Assembly: GCA_023053575.1 (NCBI GenBank) | Contig: JAKZAP010000018.1 | Coordinates: forward strand, 7,564,001-7,628,000 | DNA length: 64,000 nt | Source of the DNA: Branchinecta lynchi | Taxonomy: Eukaryota; Arthropoda; Branchiopoda; Anostraca; Branchinectidae | Direction: 5' to 3' | Shown: piece after piece, positions 26,201 through 35,112 of the stretch | How positions within the stretch are numbered: position 1 is the first letter of the stretch | Layout of the letters: each line of letters begins with the position of its first letter | The notes under the pieces: generated by a model | Databases searched by the model: none | Told to the model about the DNA's origin: nothing | What the model saw: the letters and a program-made list of their open reading frames with translations, nothing else | Position numbers and translations under genes: made by a program

Positions 26201-29200
26201 GTATCATGGTATCTGCAAAAAATGTAACTAATGACGCGAGATAGTTAACCCTAGTTCAGTCAATGGCAGTAAGCTAGATTTGGGGTCTGCTGTCGCATAG
26301 GGTTTCCAACTTCATGACAAAAATATTTTGAATGCTTTTGTACAGATTTTAAAGAAAAATGGAAGTGTAGGCGAAACTTCCGTCATTTACAGGAGGGTTT
26401 AAAGCACAATGAACACTTCTAATGCTTTACTTTGTATTAAATGCTTCACAAATAAACATTTCCGACTTCCTTCAGAAGGCGCTACGAAAATCGGCCGTTT
26501 TCTTGTTATCCCTTGTCTTTACCTCTCTGGCATTTCGGCGATCCAAATCTTAGGAGCTGGGATATCATGGCAGGAAATTCAAAAACTCCCAGCAATGCTT
26601 GATAGAAAAGGATATATTTGAGATGTCACCAAAGAGTCAAGCCGCAGATGCAGTTTACCTGATTGTTCTATTGTTTCATCAGAAGTTCCATGGCTTAAAG
26701 TGCCTATTAAAAGTTTTTCTTTGTGGAATAGTGTTGTGAAGCTTGACTAACTTGCTTTAGAAAACGTACCAGAATATGCAATAAGCTTATAAAAAATAAC
26801 ATAGCTACAAAAATCATTCAAAAACAAATAACCAATTCAAATCTGAATTATACAAGCTGATTTATGCATAAAATAAAGATCTACTAAGTATTATAAGAAA
26901 CATTCACTTTTATCTTTGTCCAAGCTAGTAAATTGAGCATGTACTGGCCCAAAAAATTACGCTTTGAAATATCATAGAAAGGAAACTGCTGAAAAAGCTG
27001 CTGATCTAGGGGGTAAGCATTGTTCCTAGGTTGTTACAGAGTGGGATTGGGGTAGTTCGATGTGCCCATTGAACTTTAAGAAAAAAAGTTTAGTTTGAAG
27101 AGTTCCATTTATGGACGGTAGCCAACGGTTTAGGGTGCTGTTGGTTTCCTCTCTGCTAACTGAGATTATGAGCTACGAAATACTATTCTCCAACGGTCCT
27201 CTCGTCGGATTCTCAGGTTCTTGACAGATGGAATGATTGCTGTAAGTGGACGGCTCATGCTTCAGAAATGTCGGCTGAATACTGTGGGGTCCAATAATGT
27301 TCTTAGGTTTTGCTTGATGAGGAGGGCTACCAAGATACAAGACAGGCTTTGCTTCCTAAGATGTGATATTGGAATTTAGCTAATTCTGCAGTAGCTGAAG
27401 GATAAGGAAGGCTAAAGGAACGCTCATATCAGTTATGCTTTAAAGATGTAAGTTTTACAAACTCCACATGAGAGATTACGATGTTATTCATTCTACTAGA
27501 CGAAGGAGGATGGCTAAAGGCGTATTCTCGCCGTTCCCCGAGGACTTCTACGGGGAATCGAAGGGAACGGCGAGAATAGAGGGAGTCACTCCACGCGGAC
27601 TCTGCGTACAGAAAACAGCAAGAACACGGGGAATGCTTCCAAAACGGATTTTGTTCGAACAAAAAAATATGCAATTGACGAAATTACTCTTGATCCACTT
27701 TAATTTTGTTTCTTCTGACTGTTTTTAATTAATTTTATATTGCACCAACACCAGCAAAAATTGATTACCCTCCGAATCTGAAAGGGAGTCCTTTTTAATG
27801 ATGGTGATGATAATCGGAGCATTCCCCGTCCGTGGGGACTCGCGAGAATAAGGGGAGTGAATCCCCGGGACAAACAAAAACGCGGGGACTCCTCAAGTGG
27901 AGCGGGGAACGGCGAGAATACGCCTTAAATCAATATCCGAGGTTGACATAAGGAAAGAAAGCTCTCCACTTACTTGTGCTAAAAAACGATCTGTGATCGA
28001 CAATCCGCATGACGCACATCCCCCTGCTTCTGCTGGAGAGCCGCAGTCCTTCGGGGATGAAACGTCGCTCTGCAAAAAAGTCAAGAAAGGATTAGCAACC
28101 CCTTAAAACACATTTCCAAGACGACACACGTGACACATTGTCTCAGGATGAATAGATGCACTTGCATTCGGCGCTGAACTCGGCCCCATGCTATTTAACA
28201 AATAAAAAAAAAATCCCACTTCACATTTTCTCGAACCCAAGAGTGACGAATGAGCAGGAACAGAAAACTTTGTTGGCTGCGAAACTGGTATCATCAATGC
28301 GGTGTCTAGTCCGTGATTTCGTATATCTCAACCTGTATGAGTAAAAATGTACGAACCGGAATGATGCGGTTGATTATTTATTTCTTGTTTTGTTTTGTTG
28401 TAGTGTTAGAATCGGTTAGTATATGGCTTACTACCGGTTACAAATTACTGAATTGAACTGAAACTCGCAAGTTTTCCAGCCCGCTTGCCGTTTTCATTTT
28501 CGTTTACAAAAGCAGAAATAATCGAAAATGGAGGAAAGGTTCATCAAAACAGGGATGAGTGCGAGGGGTTGCTCACTCCCAAAATGGTTGTACAGTGGTG
28601 CCCGGCCGGTGCCCAGCGTTGCCCAGGGAGGGTGTACAATGGTGCCCAGCGAGTGAGCAACCCCTCGGATGAGTGTCAAGTTGTGGACATAAGTGTGCAG
28701 AGTCTTTGCCATGATACAGCAGCATGGTTGCCACATCAAAAATATTTAGAGAGTGACTTTTGGCCCAAAACAGAGAGTGAACTAGGAGTGAAATTTATTT
28801 CCATGAAATGTTCACTTTTGGTCGGAATCCCCTCAGTAAAATGACACATCTTAATTTTAATTTCATGAAAAAACTTGGAATGGTCACTTCTGGTCGGAAT
28901 CCCTGCTGCAAAAATTACACATTTGGTCATTTTCTGAAATAGAGTGATTTTTATGTCCTACGTCGGACAAGAGTGATAAAAACAAAATAGAGAGACAATT
29001 CACACTATCGTGCGACATATGGCAACCCTGTACAGCAGCCTACGCTTTGAAAAATGAGAGCTCGTGAAACCGAAATTTTGTCATTGAACCGCCACAAGTG
29101 CAAATTTCTGGCCTCGCAACTAACATTTAAGTTTTGGCAGCTTCGCACAGTTGTTACTCTGCTACAACTAATCCCATCACTCTTCGCGTCGTAAACCCGA

Positions 29201-30484
29201 AAACGCATGAAAAAGAAGCGTAGGCGATCTCTTCACTACCAGAAGGATGATAGCGTTAACACAGGGGTGCGATCCTTCTGTCAAATGCTATGTTGCATGC
29301 TGAGAATAATGAGTTTCAGTTTTCGCGAAAACATAAATTTGAAGGGTGATATTCTCGGCAATCAAAACAACATTTAACACAAGAACGCGTTTCCATTTGT
29401 TAAACATTAACACACTTCTGACAGATGTACTAGTTACTGACTATAGTTCCTTTCTGTAAGACCATTACTACCTTCTCTTTTAACTTAAAGGACCTGTCTT
29501 ACCGATAATACTAACACAACCTACTCCCATAACCAGTCCATATATTTCTCAATCCAAAGACCTCAATTTCGTACGGTGCATTCTAACCCCTCTAACAAAA
29601 CCACGCTGATTTTCACACTTGCCGTGTTTCGATGTGTATCACGCTGTCGACGGTTTTCTGCGACAAATTTTTCCATCAGAAAGACCGGTTATGTAAATTG
29701 TTTCCCTGTTTTCTCTATACGTCAACGAGTCTCAGAAAAAGCTTAAAATAGCAAAATCGTGAGTTATTCGTTGAAAGCACAGCCTAGTCTTAAAGTATTC
29801 ATATATTTTTAAATACTTTAAGAAGAGTAAATAGTGCGATGGGTCCTTTAACCACGCGCGAATTATGTTCTCGATTCAAATCAGCAATCCAAGACCCTAC
29901 TTATTAACGTCACCACAACAAGGGCTTGCAAACAGGCCAGTTCGCAGCGCCGTAGACCAGTTGTAAAAGTAAATATAACCCTTTTTGAGTGGTTAAGTAA
30001 ACTTCTACATCATACTTAATTGCTCATATGGTGCCCACATTTTAACGTCCATGTACCCTTTCTGCGCGCAGACACATAGCTGTTTAGAAGCTTGGGACAT
30101 GTAACGCTTAAAGATTTACAGCAATGGTCACTATTTGCAAACGAGGGGTTACCGACTCGGAAAAGGCCTGCTTTACACTCTCGGCCGGCACCGCCGACAC
30201 TAGCTGTGCCGACCGTAAATTAGGCGATTTCTGCTCTGAACATGCTAGTTTTGATATTCTAACACATGGCAATCGGTGCCGGCACCGACAGAACTTGCTG
30301 TACAAGGCCGCTGACTGACCAGTGCAAATCTAGCTGAAAGTTTTTACGGTGGAAATTGACAGCTTTTCACCAAGAAATTAAATAACGGCACTCAACTGAC
30401 CTGGTCTGACTTGACACTTCCGTCACCTCCTACTGAAGTTAGCATTGAAACACTTCCTGCTACACTCTCCTCCATCCACTTCAT
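17211..30484 (-). CDS. Awh: Arrowhead/Lhx6/8-class LIM-homeodomain transcription factor gene, six recognised coding exons (gene-level entry)
   Basis: This is a nuclear DNA-binding transcription factor; the family specifies neurons and imaginal or epidermal precursors in animals, and its LIM domains bind LDB-type cofactors. Coding pieces are 30484-30401, 28069-27974, 24996-24875, 23502-23282, 18509-18346 and 17441-17237, with intron phases 0, 0, 2, 1, 0. Every junction is GT-AG and frame-consistent. In order the protein has a short N-terminus, LIM1, LIM2, a short acidic linker, a 60-residue homeodomain and a Ser/Pro/Asp-rich tail. The pieces total 892 nt (297 codons). Reading on past the last donor to TAA at 17211-17213 gives 305 residues, near the length I recall for insect Arrowhead. 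Key residues, including all LIM zinc ligands and WFQN of helix 3, are present. The homeodomain motifs [13 protein letters not shown] and [10 protein letters not shown] favour Awh over vertebrate LHX6/8. The first exon and the true 3' end are the uncertain parts. Confidence 0.93.
17237..17441 (-). CDS. Awh: Awh-like exon 6: recognition helix and C-terminal tail
   Basis: The acceptor is GTTTCTAG and the frame starts [13 protein letters not shown], completing homeodomain helix 3. About 55 tail residues follow, with [13 protein letters not shown], a Ser/Asp/Pro-rich stretch, tyrosines (MYYDSY) and [10 protein letters not shown]. There are two possible ends. One is a donor at CACG|GTATGTTC (17237/17236, phase 1), leading to an unlocated last exon. 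The other is read-through for eight more codons to TAA at 17211-17213. A family B repeat starts immediately beyond the stop, so a genuine 3' UTR would be almost wholly transposon. I favour splicing. Residue 52 is Met, where I recall Ser in fly Awh and Cys in LHX6. Confidence 0.92.
17442..18345 (-). other. Intron 5 of Awh-like gene
   Basis: This intron interrupts the homeobox. Most of its 5' half (18310-17960 on the plus map) is a family G repeat with a 20-base G tract at 18198-18217. The rest shows no recognised feature. Confidence 0.85.
17960..18310 (+). repeat. Family G repeat in homeobox intron
   Basis: Shares TTTAAAATAGTTGAATACTTT, AAGCCTTTT-C-AG-CC-TTGAC, CAACAGCG..ACATCGAAGG-like and TCTCCGGGTTTA blocks with copies at 39.8-41.8 kb. 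Interrupted by a 20-base G tract (18198-18217). Confidence 0.7.
18346..18509 (-). CDS. Awh: Awh-like exon 5: homeodomain helices 1-2 and start of helix 3
   Basis: This exon is 164 bp, acceptor GCATTTGTAG and donor ACCCAG|GTAGGACC, entering in phase 1 and leaving in phase 0. After an acidic linker ([10 protein letters not shown]) it encodes homeodomain positions up to [47 protein letters not shown]. This is nearly the Arrowhead sequence; V and L replace usual residues in ANFxLD. The break before V-W-F-Q-N at homeodomain position 47 is a classic homeobox intron position. Confidence 0.96.
19159..19174 (+). repeat. G homopolymer
   Basis: A run of 16 G inside intron 4. Confidence 0.9.
21908..22322. 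mobile_element. Element with ~38-bp inverted termini in intron 4
   Basis: GGTATGAC, AAAGAACAAATAATCTGATA and GAAACTCCGT on the left (to 21945) are mirrored on the right at 22285-22322 with a few mismatches. The interior has an 85-codon frame (22015-22272) without a recognised domain and a hairpin, CGCTCTGGGG..CCCAGAG. Confidence 0.75.
23012..23105 (-). mobile_element. Family B end fragment
   Basis: Reverse complement of the family B left end: AATTCCCTTCGAGAGTTAT, a CGGACAGACGGAC microsatellite, GCGATGTCATAGGTATCCC. Confidence 0.8.
23282..23502 (-). CDS. Awh: Awh-like exon 4: LIM domain 2 and linker
   Basis: This exon is 221 bp, entering in phase 2 and leaving in phase 1 at GATG|GTAAGTTGAC. 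It encodes a complete LIM2: CARC, then [20 protein letters not shown], then [20 protein letters not shown] with AH. The ligands are C-x2-C, H-x2-C-x2-C-x2-C and C-x2-H. ASDWVRRA, HLACFAC, RQLSTGE and LCKAHYL are family signatures. A Gly/Ser/Asp linker follows. The acceptor is AATTTTGCAG, and the upstream intron sequence becomes LINE-derived at about 23549, only ~46 bp away. A fragment of repeat family B lies 180-270 bp downstream of the donor. Confidence 0.96.
23545..23915 (+). mobile_element. LINE 3' end fragment, antisense in intron 3
   Basis: The frame 23549-23836 reads [20 protein letters not shown], then [20 protein letters not shown] and ILP, the standard C-terminal region of CR1/jockey-type LINE polymerases. 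It ends at TAA, with a short 3' UTR and a (CT)n tail at 23899-23913. It has no internal stop, so it is younger than most LINE pieces here, but is heavily 5'-truncated. It starts about 45 bp from the LIM2 exon. Confidence 0.85.
24265..24385 (-). repeat. Degenerate copy of tRNA-flanking repeat
   Basis: ACCGAGGGCCCTGTGAACAT, then AGTTCGCAAACCACTACG, matches 35103-35150 beside the tRNA-Thr-like sequence. The tRNA half here is badly decayed. Confidence 0.6.
24875..24996 (-). CDS. Awh: Awh-like exon 3: rest of LIM domain 1
   Basis: This exon is 122 bp, entering in phase 0 after ATTTTAG and leaving in phase 2 at GCAAG|GTAAGCC. It supplies the remaining LIM1 zinc ligands: [11 protein letters not shown] gives H-x2-C-x2-C-x2-C, and VYCRTDY gives the final C-x2-D. 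The sequence [17 protein letters not shown] is close to the LRCCMCMCPLDRQQSCF pattern of Arrowhead. The frame joins exactly to exon 4, making DYA-R-TYGAKC across the junction. Confidence 0.93.
25815..26230. mobile_element. TA-flanked MITE, family T copy 1
   Basis: Degenerate ends related to TAGTTGCGTTTTTGC, interior palindromes ATGCCATGGCAAAT, TTACCACGGTAACT and repeated GATACCACG(G/A)TAACT. In intron 2 of the Awh-like gene. Older than the 45-kb copy. Confidence 0.8.
27517..27926. mobile_element. Inverted-repeat element with perfect 24-bp termini
   Basis: AAGGCGTATTCTCGCCGTTC, then CCCG, is exactly mirrored at the right end. An additional inverted copy of the terminus (GGGAACGGCGAGAATA) sits at about 27563-27578 and GGGGACTC-rich repeats fill the right part. 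It ends 47 bp from the donor of the first LIM1 exon. Confidence 0.85.
27974..28069 (-). CDS. Awh: Awh-like exon 2: start of LIM domain 1
   Basis: This exon is 96 bp (32 codons), phase 0 at both ends. The acceptor is a T-rich tract ending TTTTTTGCAG and the donor is CAA|GTAAGTGG. It encodes the first zinc-ligand pair of LIM1 in [16 protein letters not shown], which aligns with the CAACGEPISDRF-type start of Arrowhead and CSSCGLEILDRYL of LHX6. A Pro/Ser/Gly-rich stretch precedes the cysteines. A transposon with perfect 24-bp inverted termini ends 47 bp downstream of the donor (27517-27926). Confidence 0.9.
28562..28667. mobile_element. Family C MITE copy C2 (hAT-like, 106 bp) with perfect 8-bp target duplication
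   Basis: Perfect 17-bp inverted termini CGAGGGGTTGCTCACTC / GAGTGAGCAACCCCTCG are flanked by GATGAGTG on both sides (28554-28561 and 28668-28675). The 8-bp duplication is the hAT superfamily signature. The interior repeats GGTGCCCAGCG-type sequence. Confidence 0.92.
29450..29830 (-). repeat. Family G repeat, antisense
   Basis: Reverse complement of family G blocks, e.g. TTGCCGTGTTTCGATGTGTA and TGTAAATTGTTTCCCTGTTT, with an AATACTTTAA end. Confidence 0.65.
30401..30484 (-). CDS. Awh: Candidate first coding exon of Awh-like gene (start codon, 28 codons)
   Basis: An ATG at 30484-30482 opens 28 codons beginning [10 protein letters not shown]. They end at a donor reading CAG|GTCAGTTGAG in phase 0, which matches the phase-0 start of the LIM1 exon at 28069. 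An in-frame TAA lies a few codons upstream of the ATG (in the stretch just above 30490), so the frame opens here. The peptide is Ser/Gly/Val-rich with no domain, as usual for the short N-terminus before LIM1 in this family. CCAAT and GC-box motifs lie 110-190 bp upstream. I chose this exon by position, phase and donor, not by homology, because this N-terminus is poorly conserved. Transcript data could replace it. Confidence 0.5.
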
Positions 30485-30499
30485 AACTTTGTACCTTCC

Positions 30500-30700
30500 T
30501 ATGAATTATTCGTTTTGGCTTTACACATTCAATGGTCCAACTGAAACTGCAAAAAGATCCAGTAAAAATAATCATCCATGAATCCATTAAGGTGGAGACT
30601 CAGTACCAAGCCCCGCCCAGAGGCGGTTCGCTGATTGTTACGGCAGAAGAACAGCGCTGTGATTGGCTGGAGCAGTCTATTTGGACATGGAACATTTCGC
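30500..30700 (-). promoter_or_regulatory. Candidate promoter / 5' UTR of the Awh-like gene
   Basis: Reading the minus strand there is a CCAATCAC box near 30665, a GGGCGGGGC GC-box near 30615, then T-rich DNA leading to the proposed ATG at 30484. The combination of CCAAT and GC-box in a local GC peak just upstream of the proposed start is the only promoter-like signal near the gene. No TATA box is evident. Two short upstream ATGs near 30570 and 30563 open a 19-codon frame that stops before the proposed start, so it would act as an upstream ORF if transcribed. Confidence 0.4.
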
Positions 30701-30719
30701 TGCGCTATTAGTTTTGAGT

Positions 30720-31164
30720 AAATTGACAACCATTACTTATTTTATGAGAAAATGATGAAGAGAAACTCAAACAAAGCGACAAGCGAAACAACCGTTAACG
30801 CAGATGTTAGGAATACGCTGATAGCAGCTCGAATCGCAAACAAGGACAGACCAAACAGAAACAAAAGAGAATTTCCCATGTACATAAGTCCGTTAGAATG
30901 ACATTATTGACAACGAAGCAACAAGTGAAGTTACAACAAAATAATTGATGGAGTGTCACAGTTTGTACAACGCTTTAACACCCTTCACCCCCATCCTTTT
31001 ACTGATGAACGAGCTGTCGTCAGTGAATGTCTCATATCACTCAAAGCGTCTATGTCAAAGAACAAGAGGCCCCATTTTGGGGGGCGGGATGCAGGGGGCC
31101 ACACCTCATAGATTTCAGAAGGGCGCAAAATCTCCCACCTTGGGACTATTTTTGGCAGCTAAAT
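30720..31164. other. No feature recognised upstream of the candidate promoter
   Basis: Unique-looking DNA with a short G-rich patch at 31078-31100. No coding signal. Confidence 0.4.
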
Positions 31165-32812
31165 AAGTTTCAACAAGAGCTACGAGCTCATATGGCACTT
31201 GTTACGAGTAGGCACGGCTCGGTTATGTCAATGATATATCTAGTGTTTGCTAGGTGTCTTCCCACCAAGTTTCATCTCGATCCCTCCACTCATAGCGTTT
31301 TCCAATATTTCCGGTTCTCCCCTCCAGCTCCCCCCAAAAGTCACCAGATCCGGTCCGGATTTTAAGTGGGTCGTCTGAGGCATGAGGTCTTTCCAAATAT
31401 CAAGTTTCACCGAGATCCGGTCACCCGTTCAAAAGTTATAAATACCTCAAGATTCCGGATTCCCCCTCCCTCCACTCCCCCGACAGTGCCCGAATCGGCT
31501 CGGTTATGTCAATGATGTATCTAGTGTTTGCTAGGTGTCTTCCCACCAAGTTTCATCTCGATCCCTCCACTCATAGCGTTTCCCAAGATTTCCGGTTGCC
31601 CCCTCCAGCTCCCCCAAAAGTCACCGGATCCGGTCCAGATTTTAAGTGGGTCGTCTGAGGGATGAGGTCTTTCCAAATATCAAGTTCCATCGAGATCCGA
31701 TCACCCGTTCAAAAGTTATAAATACCTCAAGATTCCGGATTCCCCCTCCCTCTACTCCCCCCACAGTACCCGAATCGGCTCGGTTATGTCAATGATGTAT
31801 CTAGTGTTTGCTAGGTGTCTTCCCACCAAGTTTCATCTCGATCCCTCCACTCATAGCGTTTCCAAAGATTTCCGGTTGCCCCCTCCAGCTCCCCCCAAAA
31901 GTCACCGGATCCGGTCCGGATTTTAAGTAGGTCGTCTGAGGCATGAGGTCTTTCCAAATATCAAGTTCCACCGAGATCCGATCACCCGTTCAAAAGTTAT
32001 AAATACCTCAAGATTCCGGATTCCCCCTCCCTCTACTCCCCCCACAGTACCCGAATCGGCTCGGTTATGTCAATGATGTATCTAGTGTTTGCTAGGTGTC
32101 TTCCCACCAAGTTTCATCTCGATCCCTCCACTCATAGCGTTTCCCAAGATTTCCGGTTGCCCCCTCCAGCTCCCCCCAAAAGTCACCGGATCCGGTCCGG
32201 ATTTTAAGTAGGTCGTCTGAGGCATGAGGTCTTTCCAAATATCAAGTTCCATCGAGATCCGATCACCCGTTCAAAAGTTATAAATACCTCAAGATTCCGG
32301 ATTCCCCCTCCCTCCACTCCCCCCCACAGTGCCCGAATCGGCTCGGTTATGTCAACGATGTATCTAGTGTCCGCTAGGTGTCTTCCCACCAAGTTTCATC
32401 TCGATCCCTCCACTCAGCGTTTCCCAAGATTTCCGGTTGCCCCCTCCAGCTCCCCCCAAAAGTCACCGGATCCGGTCCGGATTTTAAGTGGGTCGTCTGA
32501 GGCATGAGGTCGTTCCAAATATCAAGTTTCATCGAGATCCGATCACCCGTTCAAAAGTTAAAAATACCTCAAGATTCCGGATTCCCCCTCCCTCCACTCC
32601 CCCCACGGTGCTCGGATCGGGGAAGTGACTATTTCCAACTTAATCATTTGGGATCCCTGATATGCCTGCCAAGTTTTATCATCCTAGCTTATGTGGAAGT
32701 GCCCGAACTAGCAAAACCTGGACAGACCGACAGACCGACAGACCGACGGACGGACAGAAATTGCGATCGCTATATGGCACTTGGCCGAAGGGCAAGTGCC
32801 ATAAAAAGTAAA
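31165..32812 (+). mobile_element. Family A long repeat, complete copy A2
   Basis: Left end ACAAGAGCTACGAGCTCATA then TGGCACTTGT. Right end is a (GACAGACC)n/GGACGGACAG microsatellite, GCTATATGGCACTTGGCC, then a hairpin mate GGCAAGTGCCATAAAAA. The body is the 281-bp tandem array listed separately. No coding frame survives across units. Confidence 0.85.
31216..32620 (+). repeat. Tandem array, five units of ~281 bp
   Basis: GGCTCGGTTATGTCAA starts units at 31216, 31497, 31777, 32058 and 32340, spacing 281, 280, 281 and 282. Each unit has CCACCAAGTTTCATCTCGAT, CCGGATCCGGTCCGGATTTT and ATCACCCGTTCAAAAGTTA. Units are far more alike than copies of family A elsewhere, so the array was recently homogenised. 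Confidence 0.95.
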
Positions 32813-33004
32813 ATGCGCATTTCTGAGTCATGACCCTGGGACGGGGGCTCGAAACTGCCCCCGGTGTATTGCCTTTGGCCCCTACAGGAATATATACAGT
32901 CAAGGCCATCTGAATGTGGATCTACAGAGCAGATCGGTTCAATGATAGCTCTGAGAATTTAATCTTTTGAGGGAAAATAATCATGTGGTTGGGATAACAA
33001 ATCT

Positions 33005-33910
33005 TGTCTCAGGGAACAAGACCAAACATCTGACCCAGACAACTGGGTCTTATAGGTGTGCGGCCTAACCAGACCCCTTAAAACTTTGACTATCAAAATT
33101 TCGAAACAGATTAAGGGTAATGGCTGATCATCTGAAAAAGCCAAGTTCGGATATTGATACAGCATGTGTGTTTACCCTTACACGTCATACATGCTTTGAC
33201 GAAACTGATCAAAAAATCCTGCCTTACTTCTACCGGATTTCCGCTTTCGGCCGGATTCTGGGCAAACTACTTGTCCGGCAAAAAACTAAAGCTCAAAAAC
33301 AAATTCAGCATGTCTCCTTACGCCTACATCAAACCTCTAATCAACTTCACATAAAACTTCTGCTTTTAACAAATTTTCCGGTTTTCCGGGAGAAATATTT
33401 GTCCGACAATAAAACAATTTTCATATATGCATTTAGTATGCCTCCTTACCAGTGCAACAAACCTCTTATAAACTTTTGATAAAACTTTTACTCGTGGCAA
33501 ATTTCCGGGTTTCGGTAAGATTTCTGGGGAACCATATGTAGGCTACGGGTAGAAAACAATCGTCATATACGGATTCGGCATGTCTTCTTATCCCTAAATC
33601 GAACATTTAATCAACTTCAAATAATTATACTTTTAACGAATTTTTCCGGGAGAATGTCCTGTGAGAAAATGACATTCGGTTCTGGAATCAGCATGTCTGC
33701 TTACCCTTAAATCCACTCTCGCATCAGCTTGAACAAAATTTTCTTTTCCCTAAATTTAAACCCTCTCCCCCGACCCTAAACATTGGGCTACATGGTTCAT
33801 CTACGAACTTGACCTATACTTCGACCCAATGGATCCTCACACCAAGTTTGAACAAAATATCTCAACCCCTTCGAGAGTTCTCTTGCCGTATCCTACTGAC
33901 AGACATACCG
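33005..33910 (-). mobile_element. Family B long repeat, copy B4 (antisense, ends worn)
   Basis: Begins with ACAAGACCAAA..CTGACCCAGACAA and proceeds through reversed units (TCCGGCAAAAAAC, AATCAACTTCA, CTTTTAACAAATTTTCCGG) to CCTTCGAGAGTTCTCTTGCC. The GGGATCCC palindromes are lost. Confidence 0.75.
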
Positions 33911-34489
33911 TGGGCTAAGCTTTTAGGTTCGTGGTCCGGCCGGACAGAATAACAAGTTTTCCGGAATTACTTTTCTGTACTTTCATCACGGGGTCGAATA
34001 CCCTGGTCGTCTCTCTGCTTTTATAAATCAAATTTTTGCGACTGATTTCTGGGCGGGCGCAACAAGTTTGCCATCTCTGGAATCTAGGCGTAACTAACAC
34101 AGGAGCGAATGATGTTCCCATTTACATAGTCAGCTTGATTCCCAAATCTCCATGGCGGAATCTGCATAAACATCCAGGAAGCAAAGTGCATATTAGCCAC
34201 AGCCGCGATGATCGCTTTACTCCTAAGATATGAGTAATCTAGCGGTAATGGCGGACTAATGAGCCGCGATACACACGATCAGCCACATAAAACATCAACC
34301 AGCGAAGAGAGGCGGATCAACGCTAAGCGTAGAGAATGATTGACGCGAGGACTGACAGATATGTTCTATGGCCTGGAGACCCACGACTAGAGTGAGATTT
34401 ATCAGCACTCCATGATGCAGAAAGTGAATGAAAGTGTGAGAATTATCAGCACTCCACGATGCAGAACGTGAATGAACGCAATAAACTAG
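33911..34489. other. No gene; short duplication at 34397-34482
   Basis: ATCAGCACTCCA(T/C)GATGCAG occurs twice about 48 bp apart. Nothing else is recognised. Confidence 0.5.
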
Positions 34490-34860
34490 ACTTGAGGAGA
34501 CATGCTGAATCCGAATATGAAATTTGCTTTCTCGCAGTACATATGGTTCACCCGGAATCCGGCAAAATTTGAAAATTTGTGAGAAGTAAAAGTTTAATCT
34601 CAAGTTAATTAGAGGTTTGATTTAGGGGTAAGGAGACATAATATGAAAATTATTTTCTTGCCGGACGAGTAGTTCGTCCGGAATCCGGCCACAACCGGAA
34701 ATCTAGCATGAATTATGTAGGGTGAGGAGACATGCTGTCGCAGCTTTCGAACATACTAAAGATAGATTAGAGAGCCGGTATCGGAGTAACGAGACATGCT
34801 AAAACCTAATATAGATGTCACTTTACACAAGGGACATGTACCGTGACCATCACCATAAAC
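34490..34860 (+). mobile_element. Family B interior fragment
   Basis: GACATGCTGAATCCG, CACCCGGAATCCGGCAAAA, GGGGTAAGGAGACAT units in plus orientation without either terminus. Confidence 0.7.
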
Positions 34861-35037
34861 AAATTTGAATAAAATTTAGAAGTCTAGGACTCCCTGGTCG
34901 GAGCCATGTAGACAAACCTGGACCCACAAGACGGCGTCTCATGGCGAAAACCAAATAAAACCAAAGATATAATTTTAATGGGGAAAACGCCCTTGAGATG
35001 GAAACATATTTTAAGTAGTGAACTGATAGAAAAAATT

Positions 35038-35112
35038 GCTCCTCAGTCGGGACTTGAACCCAGGACCCTCTCCTTACAAGGCAGTCGCTCTACCACTGAG
35101 CTACCGAGGGGC
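35038..35112 (-). tRNA. tRNA-Thr(TGT)-like sequence, probably a pseudogene or SINE-type unit
   Basis: On the minus strand a 75-nt segment has an A-box (TAGCTCAGTGG), a B-box (GGTTCAAGTCC), a 7-nt anticodon loop CTTGTAA with TGT at 35088-35086, and acceptor arms GCCCCTC / GAGGAGC with one mismatch. The anticodon stem has two mispairs and the T stem one, and positions 8-9 are GG instead of the usual T and purine. Its 5' flank is shared with the repeat at 24265-24385. A functional gene seems unlikely, although the RNA polymerase III box sequences are intact. Confidence 0.6.

Larger units (their letters stand above)
24997..27973 (-). other. Intron 2 of Awh-like gene (~3.0 kb, inside LIM1)
   Basis: This intron splits LIM1. 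It contains two inverted-repeat transposons, the TA-flanked MITE at 25815-26230 and the fold-back element at 27517-27926. 26240-27500 shows nothing recognisable. Confidence 0.85.
28070..30400 (-). other. Proposed intron 1 of Awh-like gene
   Basis: The extent depends on the proposed first exon. It contains a 106-bp hAT-like MITE (28562-28667) and an antisense family G repeat (about 29450-29830). 28670-29450 and 29830-30400 show no supported feature. Confidence 0.5.

Noticed and set aside
27893..28106. Plus-strand frame opposite the first LIM1 exon
   Set aside because: It is the antisense shadow of the minus-strand LIM exon and an adjacent transposon end.
28150..28230. Alternative Awh start ([17 protein letters not shown] frame) just upstream of exon 2
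   Set aside because: The frame runs into a stop before exon 2, and no donor in the right phase with a sufficient intron length joins it; the 30.4-kb exon fits better.
31216..32620. CRISPR array
   Set aside because: Units are contiguous ~281-bp tandem repeats without spacers, in a eukaryotic sequence.
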